Positions 54,184 through 63,060 of a stretch of DNA of 64,000 nucleotides are shown one piece after another. Source of the stretch: Variovorax terrae (GTDB lineage: Bacteria; Pseudomonadota; Gammaproteobacteria; Burkholderiales; Burkholderiaceae_C). The stretch lies in NCBI RefSeq assembly GCF_022809125.1, contig NZ_JALGBI010000003.1, positions 558,001-622,000 of the forward strand. Direction: 5' to 3'. The notes below the pieces were generated by a model, which was not told where the DNA came from, made no database searches, and worked only from the letters and a program-made list of their open reading frames with translations. The translations under genes and the position numbers were made by a program. Each line of letters begins with the position of its first letter. Position 1 is the stretch's first letter.

Positions 54184-55368
54184 ATGCGTTTCTTCAAAGA
54201 CCTGAGCCTGTCGGCCTTCACGGCCGGCTTCGTCGCCGTGCTGGTCGGCTTCACGAGTTCGGTGGCCATCGTGTTCCAGGCCGCGCAGGCCTTCGATGCC
54301 ACGCCGGCGCAGATCAGCTCCTGGATGTGGGCGCTGGGCATCGGCATGGGGCTGTGCTCGGCGATTCCCTCGCTGATCCTGCGCCAGCCGGTGATGGTGG
54401 CCTGGTCCACGCCCGGCGCGGCGGTATTGGCCACGGCGGGCCTGGCCGGCGGCTTCTCGATGGCCGAGGCCGTGGGCGCCTTCATGGCCTGCGCGGTGCT
54501 GATCACGCTGTTCGGCGTCACGGGCTGGTTCGAGCGCGTGATGAACCGCATCCCGATGGCCATCGCCTCGGCGCTGCTGGCCGGCGTGCTGGCGCGCTTC
54601 GGCCTCTCGGCCTTCGCCGCGGCGCAGACCGCCTTGCCGCTGGTGCTGCTGATGCTGGCCAGCTACCTGCTCGGGCGGCGCTGGCTGCCGCGCTACGCGG
54701 TGGTGCTCACACTGGGGATTGCTATTATTTATGTAGCAATCAATGACCAGCTGGCCTGGACCTCCGTCACTTTTGACTTCGCAAAACCGGTATTCACTGC
54801 GCCCCGCTTCACGCTGGCCGCTTTCGTGAGCCTGGCGATCCCGCTGTTCGTGGTGACCATGGCCTCGCAGAACCTGCCGGGCGTGGCGGCGATCCAGGCC
54901 GCGGGCTACCGCATGCCGATCTCGAAGATCATCACGCTCACCGGCGTGGCCACGCTGGTGCTGGCGCCGTTCGGCGGCTACGCGCTGAACCTGAGCGCCA
55001 TCACGGCCGCCATCTGCATGGGCCGCGAGGCGCATGAAGACCCGGCCAGGCGCTACACCGCGGCCGTGTCCTGCGGCGCGATTTACGTGGTGATCGGCAT
55101 CTTCGGCGCGGCGGTGACCGGGTTGCTCACGGCCTTTCCCAAGGAACTGGTGGCCGCCATCGCGGGCCTGGCGCTGCTGGGCACCATCGGCGGCGGGCTG
55201 GCCACCTCGCTCAGGGAGGAGCCGCACCGCGAGGCCGCGCTCATCACTTTCCTGGTCACGCTCAGCGGCGTGTCAATAGCCGGAGTCGGCTCGGCGTTTT
55301 GGGGCGTGGTGGCGGGCGCCCTGGCGCTGTTTGTGCAACAGTATGGGAAACGAAAGCCTGCCGCATGA
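54184..55368 (+). CDS. benE: Benzoate/H+ symporter BenE family transporter
   Basis: A 394-residue inner-membrane transporter with about 12 spans (VAIVFQAAQAFDATPAQISS; STPGAAVLATAGLAGGFSMA; VTMASQNLPGVAAIQAAGYR). It belongs to the BenE family of aromatic acid/proton symporters; the true substrate is uncertain because no benzoate genes are nearby. A family A repeat in the sense direction encodes about residues 179-199 (IAIIYVAINDQLAWTSVTFD), a loop between two spans. The last bases overlap gshB as ATGA (55365-55368). Confidence 0.87.
   Translation: MRFFKDLSLSAFTAGFVAVLVGFTSSVAIVFQAAQAFDATPAQISSWMWALGIGMGLCSAIPSLILRQPVMVAWSTPGAAVLATAGLAGGFSMAEAVGAFMACAVLITLFGVTGWFERVMNRIPMAIASALLAGVLARFGLSAFAAAQTALPLVLLMLASYLLGRRWLPRYAVVLTLGIAIIYVAINDQLAWTSVTFDFAKPVFTAPRFTLAAFVSLAIPLFVVTMASQNLPGVAAIQAAGYRMPISKIITLTGVATLVLAPFGGYALNLSAITAAICMGREAHEDPARRYTAAVSCGAIYVVIGIFGAAVTGLLTAFPKELVAAIAGLALLGTIGGGLATSLREEPHREAALITFLVTLSGVSIAGVGSAFWGVVAGALALFVQQYGKRKPAA
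54719..54779 (+). repeat. Repeat family A sequence within benE
   Basis: TTGCTATTATTTATGTAGCA, ATCAATGACCAGCTGGCCTG and GACCTCCGTCACTTTTGACTT keep the full family order: hairpin, ATGACC, GGAC, TC, TTTTGAC. The reading frame stays open. Confidence 0.7.
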
Positions 55369-56312
55369 ACATTCTCTTCGTCGCCGATCCGCTCTCCACC
55401 TTCAAGATCTACAAGGACACCACTTTTTCGATGATGCGCGAGGCGCAGCGCCGCGGCCACCGCATCGCGGCCTGCGAGCCGTGCGACCTGGTCTGGCGCT
55501 CCGGCGCGCCCGTGGTGGCCACGGTGCGCGAGATCACGCTCTCCGGCGATGCGCACGACTGGTTCCGCGAAGACGCCGCGCCGCTCAAGGCGCTGAAGGA
55601 CTTTGACGCCATCGTGATGCGCAAGGACCCGCCGTTCGACAGCGAGTATTTCTACGCCACCCACCTGCTGGAGCAGGCCGAGCGCGAGGGCGCCAGGGTC
55701 TTCAACCAGCCGCGCACGCTGCGCGACCATCCCGAGAAGCTCGCGATCATGGAGTTCGCGCAGTACGTGAGCCCCACGCTGGTCACGCGCAGCGCCGACG
55801 AGGTGCGGCGCTTCCACGCCGAGCACGGCGACATCATCCTCAAGCCGCTGGACGGCATGGGCGGCATGGGCATCTTCCGCGTCAGGGCCGATGGCCTGAA
55901 TCTCGGCTCCATCATCGAAACGCTCAACAAGGACGGCGCCGAAACCATCATGGTGCAGCGCTTCGTGCCCGAGATCACGCAGGGCGACAAGCGCATCCTG
56001 GTGATCGGCGGCCAGCCCGTGCCCTACAGCCTGGCGCGCATCCCGCAGGGCAGCGAGGTGCGCGGCAACCTGGCGGCGGGCGGCAAGGGCGTGGCCCAGC
56101 CGCTCACGGCCAAAGACCGCGAGATCGCCGAAGCGCTGGGCCCGGTGCTGGCCGCGCGCGGCCTGCTGCTGGTGGGGCTGGACGTGATCGGCGATTGCCT
56201 GACCGAAGTCAACGTCACCAGCCCGACCTGCTTCCAGGAAATCACCGAGCAGACCGGCTTCGACGTGCCGGCCATGTTCATCGACGCGCTCGAGCAGGCG
56301 CTGAAAGCCTAG
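55365..56312 (+). CDS. gshB: Glutathione synthetase
   Basis: A 315-residue ATP-grasp enzyme that adds glycine to gamma-glutamylcysteine. Family landmarks are MNILFVADPLSTFKIYKDTT, VMRKDPPFDSEYFYATHLLE, IILKPLDGMGGMGIFRV and VNVTSPTCFQEITEQTG near the end. ATG 55365 overlaps the benE stop by 4 bases, so the two are translationally coupled although functionally unrelated. Partner gene gshA is at 50709. Confidence 0.96.
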   Translation: MNILFVADPLSTFKIYKDTTFSMMREAQRRGHRIAACEPCDLVWRSGAPVVATVREITLSGDAHDWFREDAAPLKALKDFDAIVMRKDPPFDSEYFYATHLLEQAEREGARVFNQPRTLRDHPEKLAIMEFAQYVSPTLVTRSADEVRRFHAEHGDIILKPLDGMGGMGIFRVRADGLNLGSIIETLNKDGAETIMVQRFVPEITQGDKRILVIGGQPVPYSLARIPQGSEVRGNLAAGGKGVAQPLTAKDREIAEALGPVLAARGLLLVGLDVIGDCLTEVNVTSPTCFQEITEQTGFDVPAMFIDALEQALKA

Positions 56313-56345
56313 AACCCATGCCGGTGTCTGGCGGACGGCCGCGGC

Positions 56346-57377
56346 TCATTCGCCGTTGGCGTTGAGCGGGCGGCCCGACGAGGCCCGGACGATCAGGGTC
56401 GCCTGTTCCACCCGCCGGGTGGGCGGGCGGGCGGGGTCGCCGATGCGTGAGATCAGCAGCTCGGCCGCATCGCTGCCGATCTTGCGGCCGTACAGCTGAA
56501 CCGTGGACAGGGGCGGATGCGTGATCTCCGTTTCCGGCATGCCGTCAAAGCCGACGACGGCCATGTGCTCGCCCGGCGTCAGCCCGGCGCACCGCAGGGC
56601 GTGCATCACGCCCATGGCCACGAAATCGTTGTAGCAGAGCATGGCCGTGGGGCGCGCTTCCAGGCGCATGACGGCGTTCACGTCGGCGACGCCGCTGGTC
56701 AGGGAGGGGCGGCTTTCAACCACCAGCGCCGGATCAAAAGCGATGCCGCGCGCATCCAGCCCCGAGAAGTAGCCGGCCAGCCGGTCGATGCGAACCGGGT
56801 TCTCGCGCTCCCCGCCGAGGAAGGCGATCCGGCGGTGCCCGAGGTCGATCAGGTGCTGGGTGGCCATCTTTGCCCCTCCGTAGTTGTCGGAGCCCGCAAA
56901 ATCCAGCCGGGCGTCCGGGTAGGGCCGGACGGCCATGCAGATCGGAATGCCGGCCGCGAGGAACCGGTCGAAGGCCTGCGGTGGCGTGCCCGTGGCGGCG
57001 CAGACGATCAGGCCCGCGACGTCATGTTCGATGAACGACTCCAGCAGGCGCTCCTGCCGTGCCGGCTGCTCCGCCGATTCGACGAGGTACACCATGTAGC
57101 CGGCCTCGGCCGCCCTTTCTTCCACGGCCGACGTCAGCTGGGCGAAAAAGGGGTTGCGGATGTCGTTGATGACGAGGCCGATGGCCTGGGACGTCCTGCG
57201 CCGCAGATTGGCGGCGTTGCGGTTGTAGGTGTAGCCGAGCGCAGCGATCGACTGCCGCACTTTCTCTGCTGTTTCCTCCGGGATGCGCGGGTGTTTTTGC
57301 AGCACAAGCGAAACGGTCGAGCGCGAAACGCCAGCGTGCGCCGCAATGTCGTTGATGGTGATGCGTCGTTTGTCCAT
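56346..57377 (-). CDS. LacI-family transcriptional regulator
   Basis: A 343-residue repressor. The LacI HTH and hinge are TINDIAAHAGVSRSTVSLVL and NRNAANLRRRTSQAIGLVIN; the rest is the periplasmic-binding-protein-like effector domain. It is divergent from the CoA-transferase gene. Two matching 16-bp operators lie in the 214-base gap, one by its own start and one over the start point of the operon promoter, so it probably represses both itself and the operon. The inducer is unknown; a sugar or sugar-acid derivative is typical for the family. Confidence 0.92.
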   Translation of the reverse strand: MDKRRITINDIAAHAGVSRSTVSLVLQKHPRIPEETAEKVRQSIAALGYTYNRNAANLRRRTSQAIGLVINDIRNPFFAQLTSAVEERAAEAGYMVYLVESAEQPARQERLLESFIEHDVAGLIVCAATGTPPQAFDRFLAAGIPICMAVRPYPDARLDFAGSDNYGGAKMATQHLIDLGHRRIAFLGGERENPVRIDRLAGYFSGLDARGIAFDPALVVESRPSLTSGVADVNAVMRLEARPTAMLCYNDFVAMGVMHALRCAGLTPGEHMAVVGFDGMPETEITHPPLSTVQLYGRKIGSDAAELLISRIGDPARPPTRRVEQATLIVRASSGRPLNANGE

Positions 57378-57420
57378 GGGTCGATTCTCCCGTCTATTCC
57401 CTGGCCATTGACCGGTGAAA

Positions 57421-57436
57421 AGTAGAACGATTTACC
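57421..57436. promoter_or_regulatory. LacI-type operator O2 (regulator side)
   Basis: AGTAGAACGATTTACC matches O1 (57563-57578) at 14 of 16 positions with the same central CG expected for LacI-family sites. It lies 44 bases upstream of the regulator's start codon, suited to autorepression. Centres of O1 and O2 are 142 bases apart, near 13.5 helical turns, a distance that could allow looping. Confidence 0.72.
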
Positions 57437-57532
57437 TTTTTGGCTGAACACCTTTACCGAAAAGGGCTTGTTTTCCCTCCGAGAAGTGAGATTACAGATG
57501 AGAGATGTAGGGTTAATACCTATTATTTGCCG

Positions 57533-57560
57533 TTGACTGACAAAAATCCTTCTTTAAAAT
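57533..57560 (+). promoter_or_regulatory. Promoter of the CoA-transferase operon
   Basis: TTGACT (57533-57538), a 16-base spacer and TAAAAT (57555-57560) form the best promoter in the window, in an AT-rich stretch. The operator O1 begins 3 bases after the -10, over the expected start point. The leader would be only about 25 bases and lacks a strong ribosome site. Confidence 0.72.
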
Positions 57561-57562
57561 CA

Positions 57563-57578
57563 AGTAGAACGATCTACT
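57563..57578. promoter_or_regulatory. LacI-type operator O1 (operon side)
   Basis: AGTAGAACGATCTACT is a near-perfect palindrome with outer arms AGTAGA/TCTACT and a central CG, as in LacI/GalR-family operators. Its place directly after the -10 box fits simple repression of initiation by the regulator encoded at 56346-57377. Confidence 0.8.
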
Positions 57579-57591
57579 AGAAAGATTTTTG

Positions 57592-59148
57592 ATGCGCGTT
57601 CTCGACTTTGGGCAATTGAAGCAAGTCCTGGCAGGCTTGCGCGAAGGCGCCGTGACGGCCGTCTCCGGGGCCGGCGGGGGCCTGCTTGAGCCCGAGGAAG
57701 TCCTTCGCTGCTTCGAAGAGGCTTTTCTCCAGGGCGGTCAGCCCAGGGGCATTACCCTGGTGCACACGCTGGGCATGGGCGACCGGCAGGACAAGGGCAT
57801 CAACCGCTTCGCCCACGAAGGCATGGTCAAGCGCGTCATCGGCGGCCACTGGATCTGGTCGCCGCGCATGCTCGCGCTGGCGCAGCACAACAAGCTCGAG
57901 GCCTACTGCATGCCCTCCGGCGCGCTGACCCACCTGCTGCGGGAAATCGGCGCCGGCCGGCCGGGCCTGTTCACCCACGTGGGCCTGGGCACCTTCGTGG
58001 ACCCGCGCCACCAGGGCGGGCGCTGCAACGAGGCGGCCCAGGAAGAACTGGTGGAGCTGATGCAGATCGACGGCCAGGACGTGCTGCGCTACCGGCCCTT
58101 CAAGGTTGACGTTGCGGTCATCCGCGGCACCTATGCCGACGAGAACGGCAACATCAGCGCCGTTGAAGAGCCCGCCGACCTCGACTCCTATGCGGTCGCG
58201 CTGGCCGCCAAGCGCTGCGGCGGCATCGTCATCGCGCAGGTGCGTGAGGTGGTGCCGGTCGGCAAGCTGCGCCCGCGCGAGGTCTCGGTGCCGGGCAATC
58301 TGGTCGATTTCGTGCTGCCCTGCCCGGACCAGCCGCAGACCTACCACGGGCGCTACGACGTGTCGCTGGCCGGGCTCGGCGAAAGCCAGCCCGAGGCGAC
58401 CCACCCGCCCGAGCGCGATCCGGTGCGGCACGCCGTGGCGCTGCGTGCCGCAGAGGAACTGATCGACGGCGCTTCGGTCAATTTCGGCTTCGGCATGTCG
58501 TCCGGCGTGGCCGAGGTCATCGCGCGGCGCGGCGATGCCAGCCGCTACTGGTTCACGATCGAGCAGGGCGTGCATGGCGGCAGGCTGCTGACCGGCGACA
58601 TGTTCGGCATCGCGGCCAATCCGGCGGCCATTCTCTCGGCCGCGGAACAGTTCGATTTGTACTCGGGCGGCGGCCTCGACCAGACCTTTCTCGGCATGGC
58701 CGAGATGGATGCAGAGGGCAACGTCAATGTGTCCCACTTCGGCGGCCAGATCAGCGGCCCCGGCGGTTTCATCGACATCTCGCAGGGTGCGCAGAAAGTC
58801 GTGTTCTGCGGCTCGTTCGACGCCAAGGGCACCCGGCTCACGGTCGCCGACGGGGCGCTGACGATCCAGCGCCACGGCGAAGTGCGCAAGCTCGTGAAGA
58901 AAGTGGCCGGCATCACGTTCAGCGGCAAGGAGGCCGTGCGACGCGGGCAGGAGGTCATCTACGTGACCGAGCGCGCCGTGTTCCGGCTCACGCCTGAAGG
59001 CCTGGAGCTGACCGACATCGCCCCCGGCGTGGACTTGGAGCGTGACATCCTGTCGCGAATGGACTTCAAGCCCATCGTGCGTGCGCCGCGACTCATGAAC
59101 GCCGCCTATTTCTGTGAGCCCGCCGACGCGGCCGGCCCGGCGGCCTGA
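57592..59148 (+). CDS. CoA-transferase, acetate/propionate (YdiF-like) type
   Basis: A 518-residue family I CoA-transferase with fused alpha and beta halves. The catalytic Glu is probably Glu324 in FTIEQGVHGGRLLTGDMFGI. The GAGGGLLEP segment near the N-terminus and VNFGFGMSSGVAEVIARRGD in the second half are typical. I chose ATG 57592 over a TTG one codon upstream. It is the first gene of the LacI-controlled operon and would activate a carboxylic acid as a CoA thioester, or transfer CoA from the final product. The acyl-CoA dehydrogenase gene follows 20 bases later. Confidence 0.9.
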   Translation: MRVLDFGQLKQVLAGLREGAVTAVSGAGGGLLEPEEVLRCFEEAFLQGGQPRGITLVHTLGMGDRQDKGINRFAHEGMVKRVIGGHWIWSPRMLALAQHNKLEAYCMPSGALTHLLREIGAGRPGLFTHVGLGTFVDPRHQGGRCNEAAQEELVELMQIDGQDVLRYRPFKVDVAVIRGTYADENGNISAVEEPADLDSYAVALAAKRCGGIVIAQVREVVPVGKLRPREVSVPGNLVDFVLPCPDQPQTYHGRYDVSLAGLGESQPEATHPPERDPVRHAVALRAAEELIDGASVNFGFGMSSGVAEVIARRGDASRYWFTIEQGVHGGRLLTGDMFGIAANPAAILSAAEQFDLYSGGGLDQTFLGMAEMDAEGNVNVSHFGGQISGPGGFIDISQGAQKVVFCGSFDAKGTRLTVADGALTIQRHGEVRKLVKKVAGITFSGKEAVRRGQEVIYVTERAVFRLTPEGLELTDIAPGVDLERDILSRMDFKPIVRAPRLMNAAYFCEPADAAGPAA

Positions 59149-59168
59149 CACCGCCCACAAGGAAGACC

Positions 59169-60329
59169 ATGGACTTTGCGCTCAACGACGAACAGAAGCT
59201 GATGATCGACACCGTTCGGCGTTTCATCAAGACCGAATTGCAGCCCCTGGAACAGAGGGTGGAGGACGAAGGCCGCCTGGATGCGGACCTCGCCCGGCGC
59301 CTGATGGACCAGTCGCGCGCCATCGGCCTCTACGCGCTCAACATGCCGGCCGAGCACGGCGGCGGTGGGCTCAGCGCGGTCGACTGGATGCTGTGCGAGG
59401 AGCAGTTCGGGCACAGCACCGACATTCTGGTGCGGCGCGCCTTCGGCAACGTGTACGACGCCCTGCTGGCGTGCGAGGGCGACCAGGTGCCGCGCTGGCT
59501 GGCGCCGGCGGTGCGCGGCGAGAGAACCTGCGGGCTGGCGATCACCGAGCCCGGCGCCGGGTCGGACGCGCAGGCCATCAAGACCCATGCCCGCAGGACG
59601 GACAACGGATGGGTGCTCAACGGCAGCAAGCACTTCATCAGCGATGCCGAGTTCAGCGATTTCTTTCTGGTCTCCGCGCGCACCGGCGACAGGCAGATAT
59701 CGCTGTTCGCCGTCGACAAGAACCTGCCCGGCTTCACGGTGGGCAAGGACCAGGAAATGATGGGCCTGCGCGGCACGCCCCACATGGAGCTGTTCTTCGA
59801 CAACGTTGCGCTGGAGCCCATTGCCCTGATCGGCAAGGAAGGCGAAGGCTTCAAGCTCGCGATGAACATGCTGGGGCGCGTGCGCCTGGCCCTCGTCGGC
59901 GCGCGCGCGGTCGGCAAGGCCAGCCATGTGCTGGAGATGATGACGACGTATGCGAACGACCGCCAGCAGTTTGGCAAGCGGATCGGTGAGTTCCAGATGA
60001 TCCAGCAGATGCTGGCCGACAGCACCGTCGAGATCCATGCGGCGAGGCTGATGGTGCTGCACGCCGCCTGGACGATAGACGCCGGGCTCGACGCGCGCAT
60101 CCCGATCTCGATGGTGAAGCTGCACGCCTCGGAAGTGCTCGGCAAGGTCGTTGACCGCGCGGTGCAGATCTTCGGCGGCATGGGTTTTTGCAAGGAGCTT
60201 CCGATCGAACGCTACTACCGCGACGCCCGCGTGTACCGCATCTTCGACGGCACCTCGGAAATCCACCGCAGCGTGATCGCGCGCGAAGTGCTCAAGCGCG
60301 GCGCCGAAGTGTTCGACCTGCATCGCTGA
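59169..60329 (+). CDS. Acyl-CoA dehydrogenase family protein
   Basis: A 386-residue flavoprotein. The N-terminal helical domain (FALNDEQKLMIDTVRRFIKT), the FAD region LAITEPGAGSDAQAIKTHA and WVLNGSKHFISDA, and the C-terminal ERYYRDARVYRIFDGTSEIH are present. In MCAD-type enzymes the catalytic base is the Glu of YEGT. Here that position is Asp360 (FDGTSEIH), and no obvious alternative Glu is seen at the IVD/LCAD position. It may still act as a dehydrogenase or have changed chemistry. It is preceded by AAGGAAGACC. Second gene of the operon. Confidence 0.9.
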   Translation: MDFALNDEQKLMIDTVRRFIKTELQPLEQRVEDEGRLDADLARRLMDQSRAIGLYALNMPAEHGGGGLSAVDWMLCEEQFGHSTDILVRRAFGNVYDALLACEGDQVPRWLAPAVRGERTCGLAITEPGAGSDAQAIKTHARRTDNGWVLNGSKHFISDAEFSDFFLVSARTGDRQISLFAVDKNLPGFTVGKDQEMMGLRGTPHMELFFDNVALEPIALIGKEGEGFKLAMNMLGRVRLALVGARAVGKASHVLEMMTTYANDRQQFGKRIGEFQMIQQMLADSTVEIHAARLMVLHAAWTIDAGLDARIPISMVKLHASEVLGKVVDRAVQIFGGMGFCKELPIERYYRDARVYRIFDGTSEIHRSVIAREVLKRGAEVFDLHR

Positions 60330-60358
60330 ACCGCGGGCCACCTCAGGACCTCCTCATC

Positions 60359-61177
60359 ATGACCCGCACGCTGTACGCCATCATCGGAGACCCCATTGCC
60401 CAGGCGCGGTCGCCGGAAGTCTTCAACCAGCTTTTTGCGCAACGCGGCATCGACGCCGAGATGGTGGCATTGCATGTCGGCGCCGACCAGTTCGAGACCG
60501 CGCTGCAAGGCTTGGCCGCCCTGCGCAACTTCGGCGGCGCGGTGATCACGATCCCGCACAAGGCCGCGGCGGCTCGCGTCGCGGTGCAGCGCTCGGCGCG
60601 CGTGGCCGTCGCCGGCGTGGCCAACGTGCTCAGGCCCGGCGCCTCGGGCTGGCGTGCCGACCTGTTCGACGGAGAGGGTTTCGTCGCGGGGCTGCGCCAA
60701 TGCGGCCATGAGGTTCGGGTCCAAAGCGCCGCCGTCGTGGGCGCGGGCGGCGCGGGCATGGCCATTGCCACCGCGCTGCTCGATGCCGGCGTCGGCAGCG
60801 TCGCGATCGACGACATCGACCGCGTTCGTGCCGAGGACGCCTGTACGCGCCTGTCGGCCACCTACGGCGGGCGGGTCCAGCGGCGCGGCCCGACGAAGGC
60901 GGACAATCTGGTCGTGAATGCAACGCCGATCGGCATGAACGAAGGCGATGCCTTGCCCGTTGTGCTGGAGCAGCTCGATCCGCGTGCGCTCGTGGCCGAT
61001 GCCATCATGAAGCCGCCGCGCACCCGCCTGCTCACGGAAGCAGTGCGGCGCGGCCACCCGGTCCAGGAGGGCCGGCACATGCTCGACGGCCAGGCCGAGG
61101 CGATCTGGCGTTTTCTCGCCATGGGCGGCGCGGCGTCCGATCCGCCCGGCGTTCCAAGTCCTCAGGCTCCGCCATGA
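60359..61177 (+). CDS. Shikimate/quinate dehydrogenase-like (AroE family) protein, atypical substrate site
   Basis: A 272-residue AroE-fold protein. Catalytic Lys68 (ITIPHK), Asn89, Asp104, the loop GAGGAGM (128-134) and the late Gln in HMLDGQ are kept. As in the paralogue at 11412-12257, HSxSP is changed (to QARSP) and NTDG becomes LFDG. Asp151 ends the second Rossmann strand (SVAIDDID), suggesting NAD. I chose ATG 60359; the frame is open back into the preceding gene. Its place in a CoA-ester operon with a Bug receptor points to catabolism of a hydroxy acid or cyclitol acid. The true substrate is unknown. Confidence 0.85.
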   Translation: MTRTLYAIIGDPIAQARSPEVFNQLFAQRGIDAEMVALHVGADQFETALQGLAALRNFGGAVITIPHKAAAARVAVQRSARVAVAGVANVLRPGASGWRADLFDGEGFVAGLRQCGHEVRVQSAAVVGAGGAGMAIATALLDAGVGSVAIDDIDRVRAEDACTRLSATYGGRVQRRGPTKADNLVVNATPIGMNEGDALPVVLEQLDPRALVADAIMKPPRTRLLTEAVRRGHPVQEGRHMLDGQAEAIWRFLAMGGAASDPPGVPSPQAPP

Positions 61178-61267
61178 CGTAGCCCCCGCATCACCCAGGG
61201 CCAGGAAGCCCCCGGCATTTCTGCGCCACCGCCACCCCACAGTTCAAATCCATCCAAGGACATCACC

Positions 61268-62227
61268 ATGAAACCCAGCTCATTCGTTCGCCTCGCTGCC
61301 AGCGCCTTCTTCGTCTTCACGGCATCGCTTGCCTCGGCGCAGGACTTTCCGAACAAACCCATCGAACTGCTGGTCGCCTTCCCCGCCGGCGGCGGCAGCG
61401 ATGCGCTGGCCCGCGGCATTGCGGATTCGGCAAGCCGGCAAATGCCGCAGCCCATGATCGTGGTCAACAAGCCCGGCGCCGCCGGCACCATCGGCTTCGC
61501 GGAAGGCGCCAGTGCCAAGCCGGACGGCTACAAGATCACCGTGGTTTCGCCCGAGCTGCTGATCACGCCCTACCTCGGCATCGGCAAGGTGACCTACCAG
61601 GACTTCAAGCCCGTGGGCCGCTTCAACGAAGACCCGTGCACCGTCGCGGTCCAGGTGAATTCCCCGTTCAAGACCATCGAAGCCTTCATCCAGCACGTGA
61701 AGGCCAACCCGGGCAAGGTCAACGTCGCCAACTCCGGGGCGGGGTCGATCAACCATGTCTGCGCCGCGGCGCTGGAGGACAAGGCCGGCCTGAAGATCAA
61801 CCACATCCCCTACCTGGGCTCGGGCCCCATGATCAATGCCCTGCTGGGCGACCAGGTCGATGCGGCCGTCATCAGCCCTGCCGAAGTCAGCAGCTTCGTC
61901 AAGGCCGGAAAGATGCGCCTGCTGGCCGTCATGTCCAAGGAGCGCGCCAAGGGCTTCGAGGATGTGCCGACCTTCCGCGAGCGCAACATCGACCTGGTCA
62001 TGAGCACCTGGCGCGGGCTGGTGGTGCCCAAGGCCACGCCCGACGCGATCGTTGCCAAGCTCGGCGAGGTGCTGGCCAAGGTCAATGCGGACCCGGCCTA
62101 CCAGCAGATTCTGGAGCGCCAGAATCTCGGCCGCATTCTTGAGAACCGCGAGCAGTTCGCAGCGTTCCTGAAGCAGGGCGACGAGCAGTACAAGCGCATC
62201 GTCCCGATGCTGCAAATGACAAAGTAA
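61268..62227 (+). CDS. Tripartite tricarboxylate transporter substrate-binding protein (Bug family)
   Basis: A 319-residue periplasmic receptor with a Sec signal peptide (MKPSSFVRLAASAFFVFTAS, cleavage near ASA-QDF). The signature IELLVAFPAGGGSDALARGI and the later NVANSGAGSINHVCAAALED and IPYLGSGPMINALLGDQVDA segments are family-typical. It lies mid-operon between the AroE-like and enoyl-CoA hydratase genes, so it probably brings in the substrate of this pathway. No TctAB permease genes are in the window. Confidence 0.92.
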   Translation: MKPSSFVRLAASAFFVFTASLASAQDFPNKPIELLVAFPAGGGSDALARGIADSASRQMPQPMIVVNKPGAAGTIGFAEGASAKPDGYKITVVSPELLITPYLGIGKVTYQDFKPVGRFNEDPCTVAVQVNSPFKTIEAFIQHVKANPGKVNVANSGAGSINHVCAAALEDKAGLKINHIPYLGSGPMINALLGDQVDAAVISPAEVSSFVKAGKMRLLAVMSKERAKGFEDVPTFRERNIDLVMSTWRGLVVPKATPDAIVAKLGEVLAKVNADPAYQQILERQNLGRILENREQFAAFLKQGDEQYKRIVPMLQMTK

Positions 62228-62247
62228 GCAGTGAAGAAGTGCCTGCC

Positions 62248-63021
62248 ATGACATCGACGAAGCATCTCGAGTTGGAGGTGGAGGGGCCTATCGCCTTCCT
62301 GTCCCTGTGCCGGCCCGACAAGCTCAACGTGCTGACCCTGGCCACACTGGAGGCGCTGGACCGCGCCTGCGGCGAGCTGGAGCAGCGGCGCGAGGTAAGG
62401 GCAGTGGTGGTGCATTCCACCAACCCGAAAGCCTTCTGCGCCGGCGCGGACATCGCCGAGTGGGGCGCGCTGCCGGCGGTCGACATGTGGCGGCTGTCGA
62501 CCCGCCTGGGCCATCGCGTTCTCGACCGGCTGGCGCGCCTGCCGCAGCCCACGATTGCCGCCATCGACGGACTGGCCCTGGGCGGTGGCCTGGAGCTGGC
62601 GCTGGCCTGCGACATTCGCATCGCCGGCGACGCCGCCCGGTTCGGCATGCCCGAAACGACGGTCGGCGCCGTGCCCGGCTGGGGCGGCACCCTGCGCCTG
62701 CCGACGGTGGTGGGCGTACCGCAAGCCAAGCGGCTGCTGTTCTCCGGCGCCATGATCGACGTGGCAGAGGCGCTGCGGATCGGCTTGATCCAGGAGTGGG
62801 TCCATTCGGATTCGGCGCTGGCGCAGGCCCGGACGATGGCCGCCCAGATCGTCCGCAACGCGCCCTTTGCGGTCCGCATGATCAAACAGCTGCTGGATTC
62901 GCCCCATGGCGGCTTGCCGGCGGAGACCCTGGCCGCCGGCTTTGCGGCCTCGCTGGAAGACGGGCGGGAAGGCGTGCAGGCCTTCAAGGACAAGAGAAAG
63001 CCGGTGTTCACGGACGCCTGA
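62248..63021 (+). CDS. Enoyl-CoA hydratase/isomerase family protein
   Basis: A 257-residue crotonase-fold protein. The oxyanion and active-site region reads GLALGGGLELALACDIRIAG, with the first catalytic Glu in GGLELA, and the second Glu is kept in FGMPETTVGAVPGWGGTLRL. Both Glu residues being present favours true hydratase activity. I chose ATG 62248 over an upstream in-frame GTG. It follows the Bug gene by 20 bases and would hydrate the enoyl-CoA formed by the dehydrogenase encoded two genes before the Bug gene. Confidence 0.9.
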   Translation: MTSTKHLELEVEGPIAFLSLCRPDKLNVLTLATLEALDRACGELEQRREVRAVVVHSTNPKAFCAGADIAEWGALPAVDMWRLSTRLGHRVLDRLARLPQPTIAAIDGLALGGGLELALACDIRIAGDAARFGMPETTVGAVPGWGGTLRLPTVVGVPQAKRLLFSGAMIDVAEALRIGLIQEWVHSDSALAQARTMAAQIVRNAPFAVRMIKQLLDSPHGGLPAETLAAGFAASLEDGREGVQAFKDKRKPVFTDA

Positions 63022-63060
63022 GTCCGCGCCGGCGACAGGCCCCTGAAATTTGAGAAACCC

